Below the pieces are notes generated by a model. The model was not told the origin of the DNA. It worked only from the letters and a program-made list of their open reading frames with translations, and did not search any database. Source: Streptomyces sp. NWU339 (GTDB lineage: Bacteria; Actinomycetota; Actinomycetes; Streptomycetales; Streptomycetaceae). From it: a stretch of 64,000 bases of DNA. The stretch is taken from positions 1 through 64,000 of the forward strand of contig NZ_QFRK01000035.1 of assembly GCF_003143855.1 (NCBI RefSeq), written 5' to 3'. Positions within the stretch are counted from its first letter, which is position 1. Each line of letters starts with the position of its first letter. The translations under genes and the position numbers were made by a program. Positions 26,459 through 35,805 of the stretch are shown here, in pieces.

Positions 26459-26577
26459 AGCGAGGGGCTCCCACCGAAACGGCGCTGCGCGAATCTCTTG
26501 GCGCAGAACCGGCCCACCCCTCACGACCCGCTCGGGTTCCGCCCGCACGGGGCCGTACCGACGACGAGGAGATGCCG

Positions 26578-27918
26578 ATGGCAGCGGCCATCACCCTTGC
26601 CGCGGAGACGCCCACGCTCTCTGCCGCCAACACAGGATTCATACTCATCTGTTCCGCCCTGGTGATGCTCATGACCCCGGGCCTGGCCTTCTTCTACGGA
26701 GGCATGGTCCGCGTCAAGAGCACCCTGAACATGCTGATGATGAGCTTCATCAGCCTGGGAATCGTCACCGTCCTGTGGGTGCTGTACGGCTTCTCCATGG
26801 CGTTCGGCACCGACTCCGGCGGCCTGGTCGGATGGAACTCCCACTGGGTCGGCCTCGGCGACATCGGCCTGACCGAGCTGTGGGACGGCCACACCATCCC
26901 CGTCTTCACCTTCCTGGTCTTCCAGCTGATGTTCGCCGTCCTCACCCCCGCCCTGATCAGCGGCGCGCTCGCGGACCGCGTGAAGTTCACCGCGTGGGCG
27001 CTGTTCATCACCCTGTGGGCCACCGTCGTCTACTTCCCGGTCGCCCACTGGGTCTGGGGCGCCGGTGGCTGGGCCTTCGAGCTGGGCGTCATCGACTTCG
27101 CCGGCGGGACAGCCGTCCACATCAACGCCGGTGCCGCCGCGCTCGGTGTGATCCTGGTGATCGGCAAGCGGGTCGGCTTCAAGAAGGACCCGATGCGCCC
27201 GCACAGCCTGCCGCTGGTCATGCTCGGCGCCGCGCTGCTGTGGTTCGGCTGGTTCGGCTTCAACGCCGGCTCCTGGCTCGGCAACGACGACGGCGTCGGC
27301 GCGCTGATGTTCGTCAACACCCAGGTCGCCACCGCCGCCGCCGTACTCGGCTGGCTCGCCTACGAGAAGATCCGCCACGGCGCGTTCACCACGCTGGGCG
27401 CCGCCTCCGGCGCCGTCTCGGGCCTGGTCGCCATCACACCGGCCGGCGGCGCGGTCTCCCCGCTCGGCGCGATCGCCGTCGGCGCCGTCGCCGGTGTGCT
27501 GTGTGCCATGGCCGTCGGCCTGAAGTACCAATTCGGCTACGACGACTCCCTGGACGTCGTCGGCGTCCACCTGGTCGGCGGCATCATCGGCTCCCTGCTC
27601 GTCGGCTTCTTCGCCAGCGGCAAGGGCCAGTCGAACGTCCGGGGACTCTTCTACGGCGGCGGCCTCGACCAGTTCTGGAAGCAGTGCGCCGGAGTCTTCG
27701 GCGTCCTCGCCTACTCCCTGGTCGTCTCCGCGGTCCTCGCCTTCCTCCTGGACCGGACGATCGGCATGCGCGTCTCCGAGGACGACGAGGTGGCCGGCAT
27801 CGACCGGGCCGAGCACGCCGAGACCGCGTACGACTTCAGCGGCGCCGGCGGCGGTGCCGCCCGCAACGCCGCCCAGGCGCCCCTCGTCCCGGCCGAGAGC
27901 AAGAAGGTGGACGCATGA
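26578..27918 (+). CDS. amtB: Ammonium transporter AmtB
   Basis: A 446-aa ammonium channel with 11 predicted membrane helices. Family signatures are MTPGLAFFYGGMVRVKSTLN, the DFAGGTAVHINAGAAALGV segment with the first pore histidine, FNAGSWLGNDD, and VVGVHLVGGIIGSLLVG with the second pore histidine. The C-terminal cytosolic tail is where GlnK docks. ATG 26578 has GAGGAG at good spacing; an ATG six bases earlier is too close to it. The stop overlaps the glnK start. GlnR boxes lie upstream. Confidence 0.95.
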   Translation: MAAAITLAAETPTLSAANTGFILICSALVMLMTPGLAFFYGGMVRVKSTLNMLMMSFISLGIVTVLWVLYGFSMAFGTDSGGLVGWNSHWVGLGDIGLTELWDGHTIPVFTFLVFQLMFAVLTPALISGALADRVKFTAWALFITLWATVVYFPVAHWVWGAGGWAFELGVIDFAGGTAVHINAGAAALGVILVIGKRVGFKKDPMRPHSLPLVMLGAALLWFGWFGFNAGSWLGNDDGVGALMFVNTQVATAAAVLGWLAYEKIRHGAFTTLGAASGAVSGLVAITPAGGAVSPLGAIAVGAVAGVLCAMAVGLKYQFGYDDSLDVVGVHLVGGIIGSLLVGFFASGKGQSNVRGLFYGGGLDQFWKQCAGVFGVLAYSLVVSAVLAFLLDRTIGMRVSEDDEVAGIDRAEHAETAYDFSGAGGGAARNAAQAPLVPAESKKVDA

Positions 27919-28253
27919 AGCTCATCACCGCCGTCGTCAAGCCGCACCGGCTCGACGAGGTCAAGGAGGCCCTGCAGACCTTCGGAGTACACGGCCTGAC
28001 CGTCACCGAGGCCAGCGGTTACGGCCGCCAGCGCGGCCACACCGAGGTCTACCGCGGCGCCGAGTACACCGTCGACCTGATGCCCAAGATCCGCATCGAG
28101 GTGCTGGTGGAGGACGAGGACGCCGAACAGCTCATCGACGTGATCGTCAAGGCGGCCCGCACCGGCAAGATCGGCGACGGCAAGGTCTGGTCGATCCCGG
28201 TCGGGACCGCCGTACGGGTCCGCACCGGTGAGCGCGGCCCGGACGCGCTCTGA
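27915..28253 (+). CDS. glnK: PII nitrogen-regulatory protein GlnK
   Basis: A 112-aa PII trimeric signal protein that reports nitrogen, 2-oxoglutarate and ATP/ADP state and blocks AmtB. It has the T-loop RGAEYTVDLMPK with Tyr51, the residue that Streptomyces GlnD adenylylates, and the B-loop TGKIGDGKVWSIPV. Encoded immediately after amtB with a 4-base ATGA overlap, and followed 28 bp later by glnD. Confidence 0.95.
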   Translation: MKLITAVVKPHRLDEVKEALQTFGVHGLTVTEASGYGRQRGHTEVYRGAEYTVDLMPKIRIEVLVEDEDAEQLIDVIVKAARTGKIGDGKVWSIPVGTAVRVRTGERGPDAL

Positions 28254-28281
28254 GCCGGACGAACGGAACAGGAGCCACCGG

Positions 28282-30744
28282 ATGACGGGGACGGGCAGGA
28301 ACGACGAGACGAAGGGCTCGGGGCCCGGCGGCTACGCGGCGGCCCGGCTGCGCCTCCTCACCGAGGAGGCGCAGCCCGGGACCGAGGAGGCGCAGCCCGG
28401 GCCGCCGCGCCGCGCCGCCCTCGCGAACCTCACGGACGGCTGGCTCGCCGGGCTCTTCGCGGCGGGTGCCGAGGGGGTGCGCGGGGTGTCCCTGGTCGCC
28501 GTGGGCGGCTACGGGCGCGCGGAGCTGTCCCCGCGCAGCGACCTCGACCTGCTCCTGCTGCACGAGGGCGGCGACCCCAAGGCGGTCGCCGCCCTCGCCG
28601 ACCGCCTCTGGTACCCCGTCTGGGACCTGGGCCTCGCCCTCGACCACTCCGTCCGCACCCCGGCCGAGGCGCGCAGCACCGCGGGCGAGGACCTGAAGGT
28701 CCAGCTCGGCCTGCTGGACGCCCGGCACATCGCCGGAGACCTCGGCCTCACCGCCGCACTGCGCACGGCGGTGCTCGCCGACTGGCGCGACCAGGCACCG
28801 AAGCGGCTCCCCGAACTCCAGGAGCTGTGCGCCGAACGGGCCGAACGCCAGGGCGAGCTCCAGTACCTCCTCGAACCCGATCTCAAGGAGGCCCACGGCG
28901 GGCTCCGCGACGCCACCGCCCTGCGCGCCGTCGCCGCCTCCTGGCTCGCCGACGCCCCGCGCGAAGGCCTGGCCGACGCCCGCCGCCGACTCCTCGACGT
29001 ACGGGACGCACTGCACCTGGCCACCGGGCGCGCCACCGACCGGCTCGCGCTCCAGGAGCAGGACCGGGTCGCGGCCGAGCTGGGCATGCTCGACGCGGAC
29101 GTGCTGCTGCGGCAGGTCTACGAGGCGGCCCGCGTCATTGCCTACGCCGGTGACGTCACCTGGCGCGAAGTGGGACGAGTCCTGCGCTCCCGCGCGGTGC
29201 GGCCCAGACTGCGCGCCCTGCTGAGCGGCGGGAAACCGACCCCCGGGCGCTCCCCGCTGGCCGAAGGGGTCGTGGAACAGGACGGCGAAGTGGTGCTCGC
29301 CCGCGCCGCGCGCCCCGAACGCGACCCCGTGCTCCCGCTGCGCGCTGCGGCCGCCGCCGCCCAGGCCGGGCTCCCGCTTTCCCTGCACACCGTACGGCGC
29401 ATGGCGGCCACCGCGCGCCCCCTGCCCACGCCGTGGCCCGCCGAGGCGCGGGAACAGCTGGTGACCCTGCTGGGCTCCGGCCGGCCCACGGTCCAGGTCT
29501 GGGCGGCGCTGGAGGCGGAGGGCCTGGTCAACAGCCTGCTTCCGGACTGGGAGCGGGTCCGCTGCCGCCCCCAGCGCAACGCCGTGCACCTGTGGACCGT
29601 GGACCGGCATCTCATCGAGACCGCCGTTCGCGCCTCCGAGTTCACCCGGCGCGTGCACCGGCCCGACCTGCTGCTGGTCGCTGCGCTGCTGCACGACATC
29701 GGCAAGGGCCGGCCCGGTGACCACTCGGTGGCCGGCGAGATCATCGCCAGGGGTGTGGCCGCCCGCATCGGCTTCGACCGGCCCGACGTCACGGTGATCG
29801 CCGCCCTCGTACGCCACCACCTTCTGCTCGTCGAGACCGCCACCCGGCGCGACCTGGACGACCCGGCCACCGTGCGCGCGGTCGCCGACGCCGTCGGCGA
29901 CCGGGGCACCCTCGAACTGCTGCACGCCCTCACCGAGGCGGACGCCCTCGCCACCGGACCGGCAGCCTGGTCGTCGTGGCGCGCCTCGCTCGTCACCGAC
30001 CTGGTCGAACGGGTCTCCGCCGTGCTGTCCGGGGACCTCCCGGCGGGCCCCGAGGAGACCGCGCCCACCGCGGAACAGGAACGCCTCGCCATCGAGGCGG
30101 TCGCCACGGGCGCGCCGGTGCTGTCCCTGCGGACCCGGACCGAACCGCCCACCGAGCCCTCCGGCGATCCCGAGCCGCTGGGCGTGGAACTGCGCATCGC
30201 CGTACCCGGCCAGGAGGGCGTGCTGCCAGCGGTGGCCGGGGTGCTCGCCCTGCACCGGCTGACCGTACGGACCGCGGAGCTGCGGGCGCTGGCCCTCCCG
30301 GCCGGCGTCGGCGGCTCCGTGCTGCTGCTGGACTGGCGGGTCGCCGCCGAGTACGGCTCCCTGCCCCGGACCGCCCGGCTCCGCGCCGACCTCGTACGCG
30401 CCTTGGAGGGCGGCCTCGACATCGCGGGCCGGCTCGCCGAACGGGACGCCGCGTACCCGAGGCGGCGGGGCGTGGTCGCGCCCTCACCGTGCGTGACGGT
30501 GGCCCCGGCCGCGTCCCGGCACGCCACGGTGATCGAGGTCCGGGCGCAGGACGCGCCGGGGCTGCTGTTCCGCATCGGGCGGGCGCTGGAGGACGCGGGG
30601 GTGCGGGTGCGCAGCGCGCATGTCAGCACGCTGGGTGCGAACGCTGTGGACGCCTTTTACGTGACGCAGGAGCAGGGTGTGCCTCTACCGGGTGATGAGG
30701 CGGTGGCTGTGGCCCGGAAACTGGAGGAGACGTTGCGGGCGTGA
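28282..30744 (+). CDS. glnD: PII (de)adenylyltransferase GlnD
   Basis: An 820-aa enzyme that modifies GlnK. In streptomycetes it adds AMP rather than UMP. Domains: nucleotidyltransferase (VGGYGRAELSPRSDLDLLLL, metal-binding DLD), GlnD-PII helical region, HD phosphohydrolase (VAALLHDIGKGRPGDHS) and two C-terminal ACT domains that sense glutamine (the last from HATVIEVRAQDAPGLLFRIG). A perfect 21-bp tandem duplication at 28360-28401 gives TEEAQPG twice near the N-terminus. ATG 28282 has GGAGCC upstream. Confidence 0.93.
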   Translation: MTGTGRNDETKGSGPGGYAAARLRLLTEEAQPGTEEAQPGPPRRAALANLTDGWLAGLFAAGAEGVRGVSLVAVGGYGRAELSPRSDLDLLLLHEGGDPKAVAALADRLWYPVWDLGLALDHSVRTPAEARSTAGEDLKVQLGLLDARHIAGDLGLTAALRTAVLADWRDQAPKRLPELQELCAERAERQGELQYLLEPDLKEAHGGLRDATALRAVAASWLADAPREGLADARRRLLDVRDALHLATGRATDRLALQEQDRVAAELGMLDADVLLRQVYEAARVIAYAGDVTWREVGRVLRSRAVRPRLRALLSGGKPTPGRSPLAEGVVEQDGEVVLARAARPERDPVLPLRAAAAAAQAGLPLSLHTVRRMAATARPLPTPWPAEAREQLVTLLGSGRPTVQVWAALEAEGLVNSLLPDWERVRCRPQRNAVHLWTVDRHLIETAVRASEFTRRVHRPDLLLVAALLHDIGKGRPGDHSVAGEIIARGVAARIGFDRPDVTVIAALVRHHLLLVETATRRDLDDPATVRAVADAVGDRGTLELLHALTEADALATGPAAWSSWRASLVTDLVERVSAVLSGDLPAGPEETAPTAEQERLAIEAVATGAPVLSLRTRTEPPTEPSGDPEPLGVELRIAVPGQEGVLPAVAGVLALHRLTVRTAELRALALPAGVGGSVLLLDWRVAAEYGSLPRTARLRADLVRALEGGLDIAGRLAERDAAYPRRRGVVAPSPCVTVAPAASRHATVIEVRAQDAPGLLFRIGRALEDAGVRVRSAHVSTLGANAVDAFYVTQEQGVPLPGDEAVAVARKLEETLRA

Positions 30745-30774
30745 CCTTCCGGGGAGGTCCTGCGTCTGCCGGAT

Positions 30775-30862
30775 ATGCTCCCCGCTGCTGCGGGGATGAC
30801 CCGGAACGCGCCCTTGGCATTGGTGTGCAATGCGTGTCCCCCGCCACTGCGGGGTTCCTTCC
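30775..30862. CRISPR. Possible CRISPR-like pair of degenerate repeats (low confidence)
   Basis: Two 29-bp units (30775-30803 and 30834-30862) share TGYYCCCCGC-NNCTGCGGGG, a hairpin typical of type I-E repeats in actinomycetes. They match at 16 of the first 20 positions and are separated by 30 bp. The 3' parts differ. There are no cas genes nearby and only one spacer-like segment. The units could equally be attenuator hairpins ahead of ffh. Confidence 0.3.
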
Positions 30863-30894
30863 GTCCCTGTCCGCTCTCTGCAGCGGGCAGGGAC
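30863..30894 (+). terminator. Hairpin between glnD and ffh
   Basis: A 13-bp stem with one mismatch (GTCCCTGTCCGCT against AGCGGGCAGGGAC) and a 6-base loop, directly after the second CRISPR-like unit. It probably ends the amtB-glnK-glnD transcript. ffh starts 71 bp further on. Confidence 0.55.
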
Positions 30895-30965
30895 GATTTG
30901 CTTGCGCGGCCGGATACCCTGGAGTGCGACCCGAACTGCTCCCGACTCCAAGGACCGACGCCGCC

Positions 30966-32516
30966 GTGTTCGATACTCTCTCCGACCGCTTGTCAGCCAC
31001 TTTCAAGTCTCTCCGGGGCAAGGGCAGGCTGTCCGAGGCGGACATCGACGCCACGGCGCGCGAAATCCGTATCGCGCTCCTCGAGGCCGACGTGGCCCTC
31101 CCCGTCGTCCGGGCATTCATCAAGAATGTCAAGGACAGGGCTTTGGGCGCCGAGGTCTCCAAGGCGCTCAACCCGGCGCAGCAGATCATCAAGATCGTCA
31201 ATGACGAACTGATTACCATCCTCGGCGGCGAGACCCGCCGGATGCGCTTCGCCAAGCAGCCGCCGACCGTGATCATGCTGGCCGGTCTGCAGGGTGCCGG
31301 TAAGACCACGCTCGCGGGCAAGCTCGGCAAGTGGCTCAAGGACCAGGGGCACTCCCCGGTGCTGGTCGCCGCCGACCTCCAGCGCCCGAACGCGGTCAAC
31401 CAGCTCAGCGTCGTCGCCGAGCGCGCGGGCGTCGCCGTCTACGCGCCCGAGCCGGGCAACGGCGTGGGTGACCCGGTGAAGGTCGCCCAGGACTCCATCG
31501 AGTTCGCGCGGACCAAGGTCCACGACATCGTGATCGTGGACACCGCCGGCCGCCTGGGCATCGACCAGGAGATGATGCAGCAGGCCGCGGACATCCGCGA
31601 CGCCGTCCGGCCCGACGAGATCCTTTTCGTCGTCGACGCCATGATCGGTCAGGACGCGGTCAACACCGCCGAGGCCTTCCGCGACGGCGTCGGCTTCGAC
31701 GGAGTGGTGCTCTCCAAGCTCGACGGTGACGCCCGCGGTGGTGCGGCGCTGTCGATCCGTCAGGTCACCGGCAAGCCGATCATGTTCGCCTCGAACGGTG
31801 AGAAGCTCGACGACTTCGACGCCTTCCACCCGGACCGGATGGCCTCCCGCATCCTCGACATGGGTGACCTGCTCACCCTGATCGAGCAGGCGGAGAAGAC
31901 CTTCAGCCAGGAAGAGGCCGCCCAGATGGCCTCCAAGCTGGCGTCCAAGAAGGGCCAGGACTTCACCCTGGACGACTTCCTGGCCCAGATGGAGCAGGTC
32001 AGGAAAATGGGCAGCATCTCCAAGCTGCTCGGCATGCTGCCCGGCATGGGGCAGATCAAGGACCAGATCAACAACCTCGACGAGCGGGACGTGGACCGCA
32101 CCGCCGCGATCATCAAGTCGATGACCCCGGCCGAGCGGCAGGACGCGACCATCATCAACGGCTCCCGCCGCGCCCGTATCGCCAAGGGTGCCGGTGTCGA
32201 GGTCAGCGCCGTGAAGTCCCTGGTGGAGCGCTTCTTCGAGGCCCGCAAGATGATGTCCCGCATGGCCCAGGGCGGCGGCATGCCGGGGATGCCCGGGATG
32301 CCGGGCATGGGTGGCGGCCCCGGCCGGCAGAAGAAGAAGCAGAAGCAGGCCAAGGGCAAGCAGCGCTCCGGCAACCCGATGAAGCGCAAGCAGCAGGAGC
32401 AGGAGGAGGCCGCGCGCCGCGCGGCGGCCGCGGAGGGCGGCAGCGCCTTCGGGCTGCCGCAGCAGGGCGGCCAGGACTTCGAGCTGCCCGACGAGTTCAA
32501 GAAGTTCATGGGCTGA
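30966..32516 (+). CDS. ffh: Signal recognition particle protein Ffh
   Basis: The SRP GTPase that binds signal sequences and 4.5S RNA. The 516-aa protein has the N domain, the G domain with Walker A GLQGAGKTTLAGKLG, DTAGRLGID and SKLDGDARGG, and a Met-rich M domain (from GSISKLLGMLPGMG). The long tail is unusually rich in GMPGMPGMPGMGG and then Lys/Gln, as in actinobacterial Ffh. GTG 30966 gives the conserved start MFDTLSDRLSATF. Confidence 0.95.
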   Translation: MFDTLSDRLSATFKSLRGKGRLSEADIDATAREIRIALLEADVALPVVRAFIKNVKDRALGAEVSKALNPAQQIIKIVNDELITILGGETRRMRFAKQPPTVIMLAGLQGAGKTTLAGKLGKWLKDQGHSPVLVAADLQRPNAVNQLSVVAERAGVAVYAPEPGNGVGDPVKVAQDSIEFARTKVHDIVIVDTAGRLGIDQEMMQQAADIRDAVRPDEILFVVDAMIGQDAVNTAEAFRDGVGFDGVVLSKLDGDARGGAALSIRQVTGKPIMFASNGEKLDDFDAFHPDRMASRILDMGDLLTLIEQAEKTFSQEEAAQMASKLASKKGQDFTLDDFLAQMEQVRKMGSISKLLGMLPGMGQIKDQINNLDERDVDRTAAIIKSMTPAERQDATIINGSRRARIAKGAGVEVSAVKSLVERFFEARKMMSRMAQGGGMPGMPGMPGMGGGPGRQKKKQKQAKGKQRSGNPMKRKQQEQEEAARRAAAAEGGSAFGLPQQGGQDFELPDEFKKFMG

Positions 32517-32608
32517 GAAGTCCGGGACTGACGGCCCCGTCCGTACGGCACGGGGCCAACCACTTTTCCAAGGGGCCCAAGGGGGCCAAGGGGTGCCCCG
32601 TGACGGCG

Positions 32609-33484
32609 TCAGGGCGTCCGCGCGATCAGGTACCGGAACACGTTCGGCATCCACACGGTGCCGTCCTGCCGCTGGTACGGGTGCAGCGCCTCGGCCAGTT
32701 CCTTGTCCACCTGGACCTGGTCCGTCGCGACGATCGCCGGGTCGAACAGTCCCGTCGAGAGCAGTCCCCGTACGGCGCTGTCCACGTCGGCATACCCGAA
32801 GGGGCAGGCCACCCTTCCCGAGCCGTCCGGCCGGAGGCCCGTGCGCCGGGCGACCTCCTCCAGATCGTCGCGGTGCGCGGGGCGCCAGTTGCCCGTGCCG
32901 CGCACCGGTTCCGCCAGCCTGGTGGCCACCCGGAGCACGGACGCCGTGGCGCAGCGTTCCGGCGGGCCCCAGCCGGTGAGCACCACGGCCGCTCCGCGTC
33001 CGGCGAGCGGCGTCGCCTCGGCGAGCAGTCCTCCCAGTTCTTCCGCGTCGCCCGCAAGGCATCCGATCGGTTCGAAGGCGGTCACCACGGTGTACCCGGA
33101 GGTGTCCGTTCGGGCCGCCCCGGGGGAGCCGTCCACGATCCGGGTATCCGCGCGCCCCCGCGCGCGTGGGCCCCGCCCGGCGGGCAGCAACCGCTCGCGT
33201 GCGTGGGCCAGTCGGGCGGACGAGGTGTCGACACCGGTGACCGCGGCGCCCCGGGAGGCCGCCATCAGCAAGGCGAGCCCCGAACCGCAGCCGAGGCCGA
33301 GCAGCCGTGTCGCGGGCCCCACGTCCAGTCGCTCGTAGACGGCCTCGTAGAGCGGTACGAGCATCCTCTCCTGTATCTCGGACCAGTCACGCGCGCGTGC
33401 CCGCCGGTCCACGCGAGGACCGTGCCCCGTCGTAGGACCGTGCTCCGTACGAGGAAGGTGCTGCCCCACGAGCGTAGGTGTCAT
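32609..33484 (-). CDS. SAM-dependent methyltransferase
   Basis: A class I methyltransferase of 291 aa from ATG 33484 (five more codons are open upstream). SAM-binding motif I LLGLGCGSGLALLMAASRGA is followed by motif II VTGVDTSSARLAHARE. The C-terminal half (RGTGNWRPAHRDDLEEVARR) is conserved in streptomycetes at this locus. The substrate is unknown. It converges on ffh. Confidence 0.8.
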   Translation of the reverse strand: MTPTLVGQHLPRTEHGPTTGHGPRVDRRARARDWSEIQERMLVPLYEAVYERLDVGPATRLLGLGCGSGLALLMAASRGAAVTGVDTSSARLAHARERLLPAGRGPRARGRADTRIVDGSPGAARTDTSGYTVVTAFEPIGCLAGDAEELGGLLAEATPLAGRGAAVVLTGWGPPERCATASVLRVATRLAEPVRGTGNWRPAHRDDLEEVARRTGLRPDGSGRVACPFGYADVDSAVRGLLSTGLFDPAIVATDQVQVDKELAEALHPYQRQDGTVWMPNVFRYLIARTP

Positions 33485-34113
33485 AGGTAAGCGCCCCAAT
33501 CAGCCGAGAGTTGCCGCCGTGCCCGATCACTTGACCCCCGTGCAGTGCGCTCGCACTCCCCCCGTATGCCAGGAAACTCCGCCCTCGACCCGGCGTCCAG
33601 TGGAACGGGGCGGCGGGTTGGGAGTCGCTCGTGCCAGTGGCAAGAATTCACATTCCGGCGATCGCGGGGCGATGAGCCGGTTCCGGCCAAGGTCCGCAAA
33701 CCCCTGATCGAGGTCGTGTCCGGTCGTGTCCGGCCGCGTCCCCTCATAAGGTCCGGGCCGGTGCCGGGTGCCGTCGGCGGACCCGGTAACGTCGCGGTCG
33801 TGGCACTCGTCCACCGGGCGTCGTGGCACTCGCCCACAGGGCCGGGGCGCTCCGCCGCGAGAGAGCGGCCGAAACGCCTCTTGCGTACCCGTGGATCGCA
33901 GACGCACCGGCGCACGGGCCCCGCGTACGCGCCGGGCCGGGGGACGGTGTACGTCAGCCTACGCACCACCTTGAGGTGAGCTGCGAGGCTTCTCCGCAGA
34001 TCAGCGCACCCGCCCGTCGTCGGAACGCATGAGCGGGTACTGACGGGTAAGGGCAAATTATTTGGGATGCCCCGGAATCGGAACACAGAGGCACCCCGGC
34101 TCGTTGTCATTAC
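33485..34113. other. Long intergenic region, no gene supported
   Basis: 629 bp between divergent genes. Open frames exist on both strands (for example 33545-33979 plus and 33527-33907 minus), but they lack ribosome-binding sites, are Arg/Pro-rich and overlap each other, so I treat them as chance. An A/T-rich patch near 34053-34066 (GCAAATTATTTGGG) just before the next gene may hold its promoter. Confidence 0.5.
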
Positions 34114-34716
34114 GTGAGCACGACACAGACACCACCTGTACTCGCCGCAGAACTGGCGCAGGCGTGGGCCGACATTCAGCGGTACCACCCCGAGCTGCCC
34201 GATCTTGCCGCGCCCGAGTCTCTGATCGGGGAGTCGTCGTCCGCGTGCGGTCACGAACTCTCCTTCGAGCGACTGCTGCACGAGGCAGTCCACGGCGTCG
34301 CCGCCGCGCGCGGCGTACGCGACACCTCCCGCGCCGGCCGCTACCACAACCGCCGATTCCTCGCGATCGCCGAGGAACTGGGTCTGGACCATCCCGACGA
34401 GCCGCATCCCAGCAGCGGCTTCTCGCTGGTCGCACTCACCCCGGAGGCGAAGCGCCGCTACCGCCCGACGACGGAGCGCCTCCAGCGCGCCCTGAAGGCG
34501 CATTCCGCCGCGACCGCGGGTGACACCGCCCGCAGCTTCCGAGGCCCGGCGGCACGACATGGTTCGTCCGGCGGTGGTGTGCGCGTCAAGGCCGTCTGCG
34601 ACTGCGGTCGCAATGTGCGCGTCGTCCCGTCGGTGCTGGCCCAGGCCCCCATCGTCTGCGGTGGCTGCGGCAAGCCGTTCAGGATCCCTGAGACGGTGGC
34701 CTCGGCGGCGAGCTGA
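34114..34716 (+). CDS. SprT-like zinc protein with HExxH motif
   Basis: A 200-aa conserved streptomycete protein. ERLLHEAVHGVAAARG contains HEAVH, an HExxH zinc-protease motif, followed by RYHNRRFLAIAEELGL, similar to SprT-type metalloproteases. A C-terminal zinc ribbon has CDCG and CGGCG pairs (residues about 163-188). A protease role is plausible but untested. GTG start at 34114. It ends at a strong hairpin. Confidence 0.7.
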   Translation: MSTTQTPPVLAAELAQAWADIQRYHPELPDLAAPESLIGESSSACGHELSFERLLHEAVHGVAAARGVRDTSRAGRYHNRRFLAIAEELGLDHPDEPHPSSGFSLVALTPEAKRRYRPTTERLQRALKAHSAATAGDTARSFRGPAARHGSSGGGVRVKAVCDCGRNVRVVPSVLAQAPIVCGGCGKPFRIPETVASAAS

Positions 34717-34819
34717 CCGCGACCCGGCATCTCGTGGGTGCCGGACGCGTCGGGACCGGCCCCGGAGGCGTGCGGGCGCCGTCCCGCATGCCGCTCCGGG
34801 GCCGGTCGTGCCGCAGGGC

Positions 34820-34861
34820 GGACCCGCCCGGCGTGATGGCGCCACCGCGCCGGGCGGGTCC
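34820..34861 (+). terminator. Strong terminator upstream of rpsP
   Basis: A perfect 14-bp stem, GGACCCGCCCGGCG (34820-34833) with its complement at 34848-34861, and a 14-base loop. It separates the SprT-like gene from the ribosomal operon. Confidence 0.8.
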
Positions 34862-34912
34862 GAGTCCTGCCCGCGTGCGGGCCCGCGGTCCCGGGTGCCC
34901 CGCGGTGTGTGG

Positions 34913-34918
34913 CACAAT
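34913..34918 (+). promoter_or_regulatory. Candidate -10 element of the rpsP operon
   Basis: CACAAT, preceded by TGTGTGG, lies 136 bp upstream of rpsP in an otherwise G/C-rich stretch. No good -35 hexamer sits at 16-18 bp. The long leader that would result (about 130 nt) is GC-rich and could be structured. Confidence 0.4.
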
Positions 34919-35053
34919 GACTAGCTGTACTCGACAGCCGCACAGGAACCCTCTCGCCTCCGGCTGACGCGTCCATCGGGCAATCGGGTACCGCAACCCC
35001 ACGCGGCCTTCCCGCCGTGCCCAACCACGTCAAATCCAGGAGAACTCACTCCC

Positions 35054-35482
35054 GTGGCAGTCAAGATCAAGCTGAAGCGTCTGGGCAAGATCCGTTCGCC
35101 TCACTACCGCATCATCGTCGCCGACTCCCGTACCCGCCGTGACGGCCGGGCCATCGAGGAGATCGGCAAGTACCACCCGACGTACAACCCGTCGGTGATC
35201 GAGGTCGACGGTGAGCGCGTGGCGTACTGGCTCGGTGTCGGCGCCCAGCCGACCGAGCCCGTGCTCGCCATCCTCAAGAAGACCGGCGACTGGCAGAAGT
35301 TCAAGGGCGAGCCCGCCCCGGCCCCGCTGCTGCAGCAGGCCGAGAAGGCCGCGCGCCCGTCGTTCGACGCGCTCGGCGGCGAGGACGAGGGCAAGGGTGA
35401 GGCGATCACCCAGAAGAAGAAGACCGAGAAGAAGGACGAGGCCGCCGCTGAGTCCTCCTCGTCTGCGTCGACCGAGGCCTGA
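35054..35482 (+). CDS. rpsP: 30S ribosomal protein S16
   Basis: MAVKIKLKRLGKIRSPHYRI begins a 142-aa S16 with the usual VEVDGERVAYWLGVGAQPTE region. The C-terminal 50 residues are a Lys/Glu/Ala/Ser-rich extension (KKKTEKKDEAAAESSSSAS) common in actinobacteria. GTG 35054 follows AGGAGAA. First gene of the rpsP-khpA-rimM-trmD-rplS operon. Confidence 0.97.
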   Translation: MAVKIKLKRLGKIRSPHYRIIVADSRTRRDGRAIEEIGKYHPTYNPSVIEVDGERVAYWLGVGAQPTEPVLAILKKTGDWQKFKGEPAPAPLLQQAEKAARPSFDALGGEDEGKGEAITQKKKTEKKDEAAAESSSSASTEA

Positions 35483-35484
35483 GC

Positions 35485-35724
35485 ATGCTCGAGGAGGCTC
35501 TCGAGCACCTCGTGAAGGGCATCGTCGACAACCCTGACGATGTGCGGGTCGCCTCGCGCGACCTGCGCCGCGGGCGGGTGCTCGAGGTCCGGGTCCACCC
35601 GGACGACCTCGGCAAGGTGATCGGCCGCAACGGCCGCACCGCACGCGCTCTGCGGACCGTCGTGGGCGCCATCGGCGGCCGCGGTGTCCGTGTCGACCTC
35701 GTCGACGTGGACCACGTCCGCTGA
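35485..35724 (+). CDS. khpA: KH-domain RNA-binding protein KhpA
   Basis: A 79-aa single KH domain with the GxxG loop GRNGRTARALRTVVGA. KhpA binds RNA together with KhpB in Gram-positive bacteria. The start lies two bases after the rpsP stop, so translation is coupled. Confidence 0.92.
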   Translation: MLEEALEHLVKGIVDNPDDVRVASRDLRRGRVLEVRVHPDDLGKVIGRNGRTARALRTVVGAIGGRGVRVDLVDVDHVR

Positions 35725-35805
35725 CGCTCAGCGCAACCGGCTCGGGCCGGGGAGGGCCTCAGGGCCGTCCCCGGCCCGTCGTCGTACGACAGGAGATCAA
35801 GCACA

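Noticed and set aside
33527..33979. Open frames on both strands in the 33.5-34.1 kb gap
   Set aside because: Mutually overlapping, no recognisable motifs, no ribosome-binding site, and composition typical of chance frames in GC-rich DNA.
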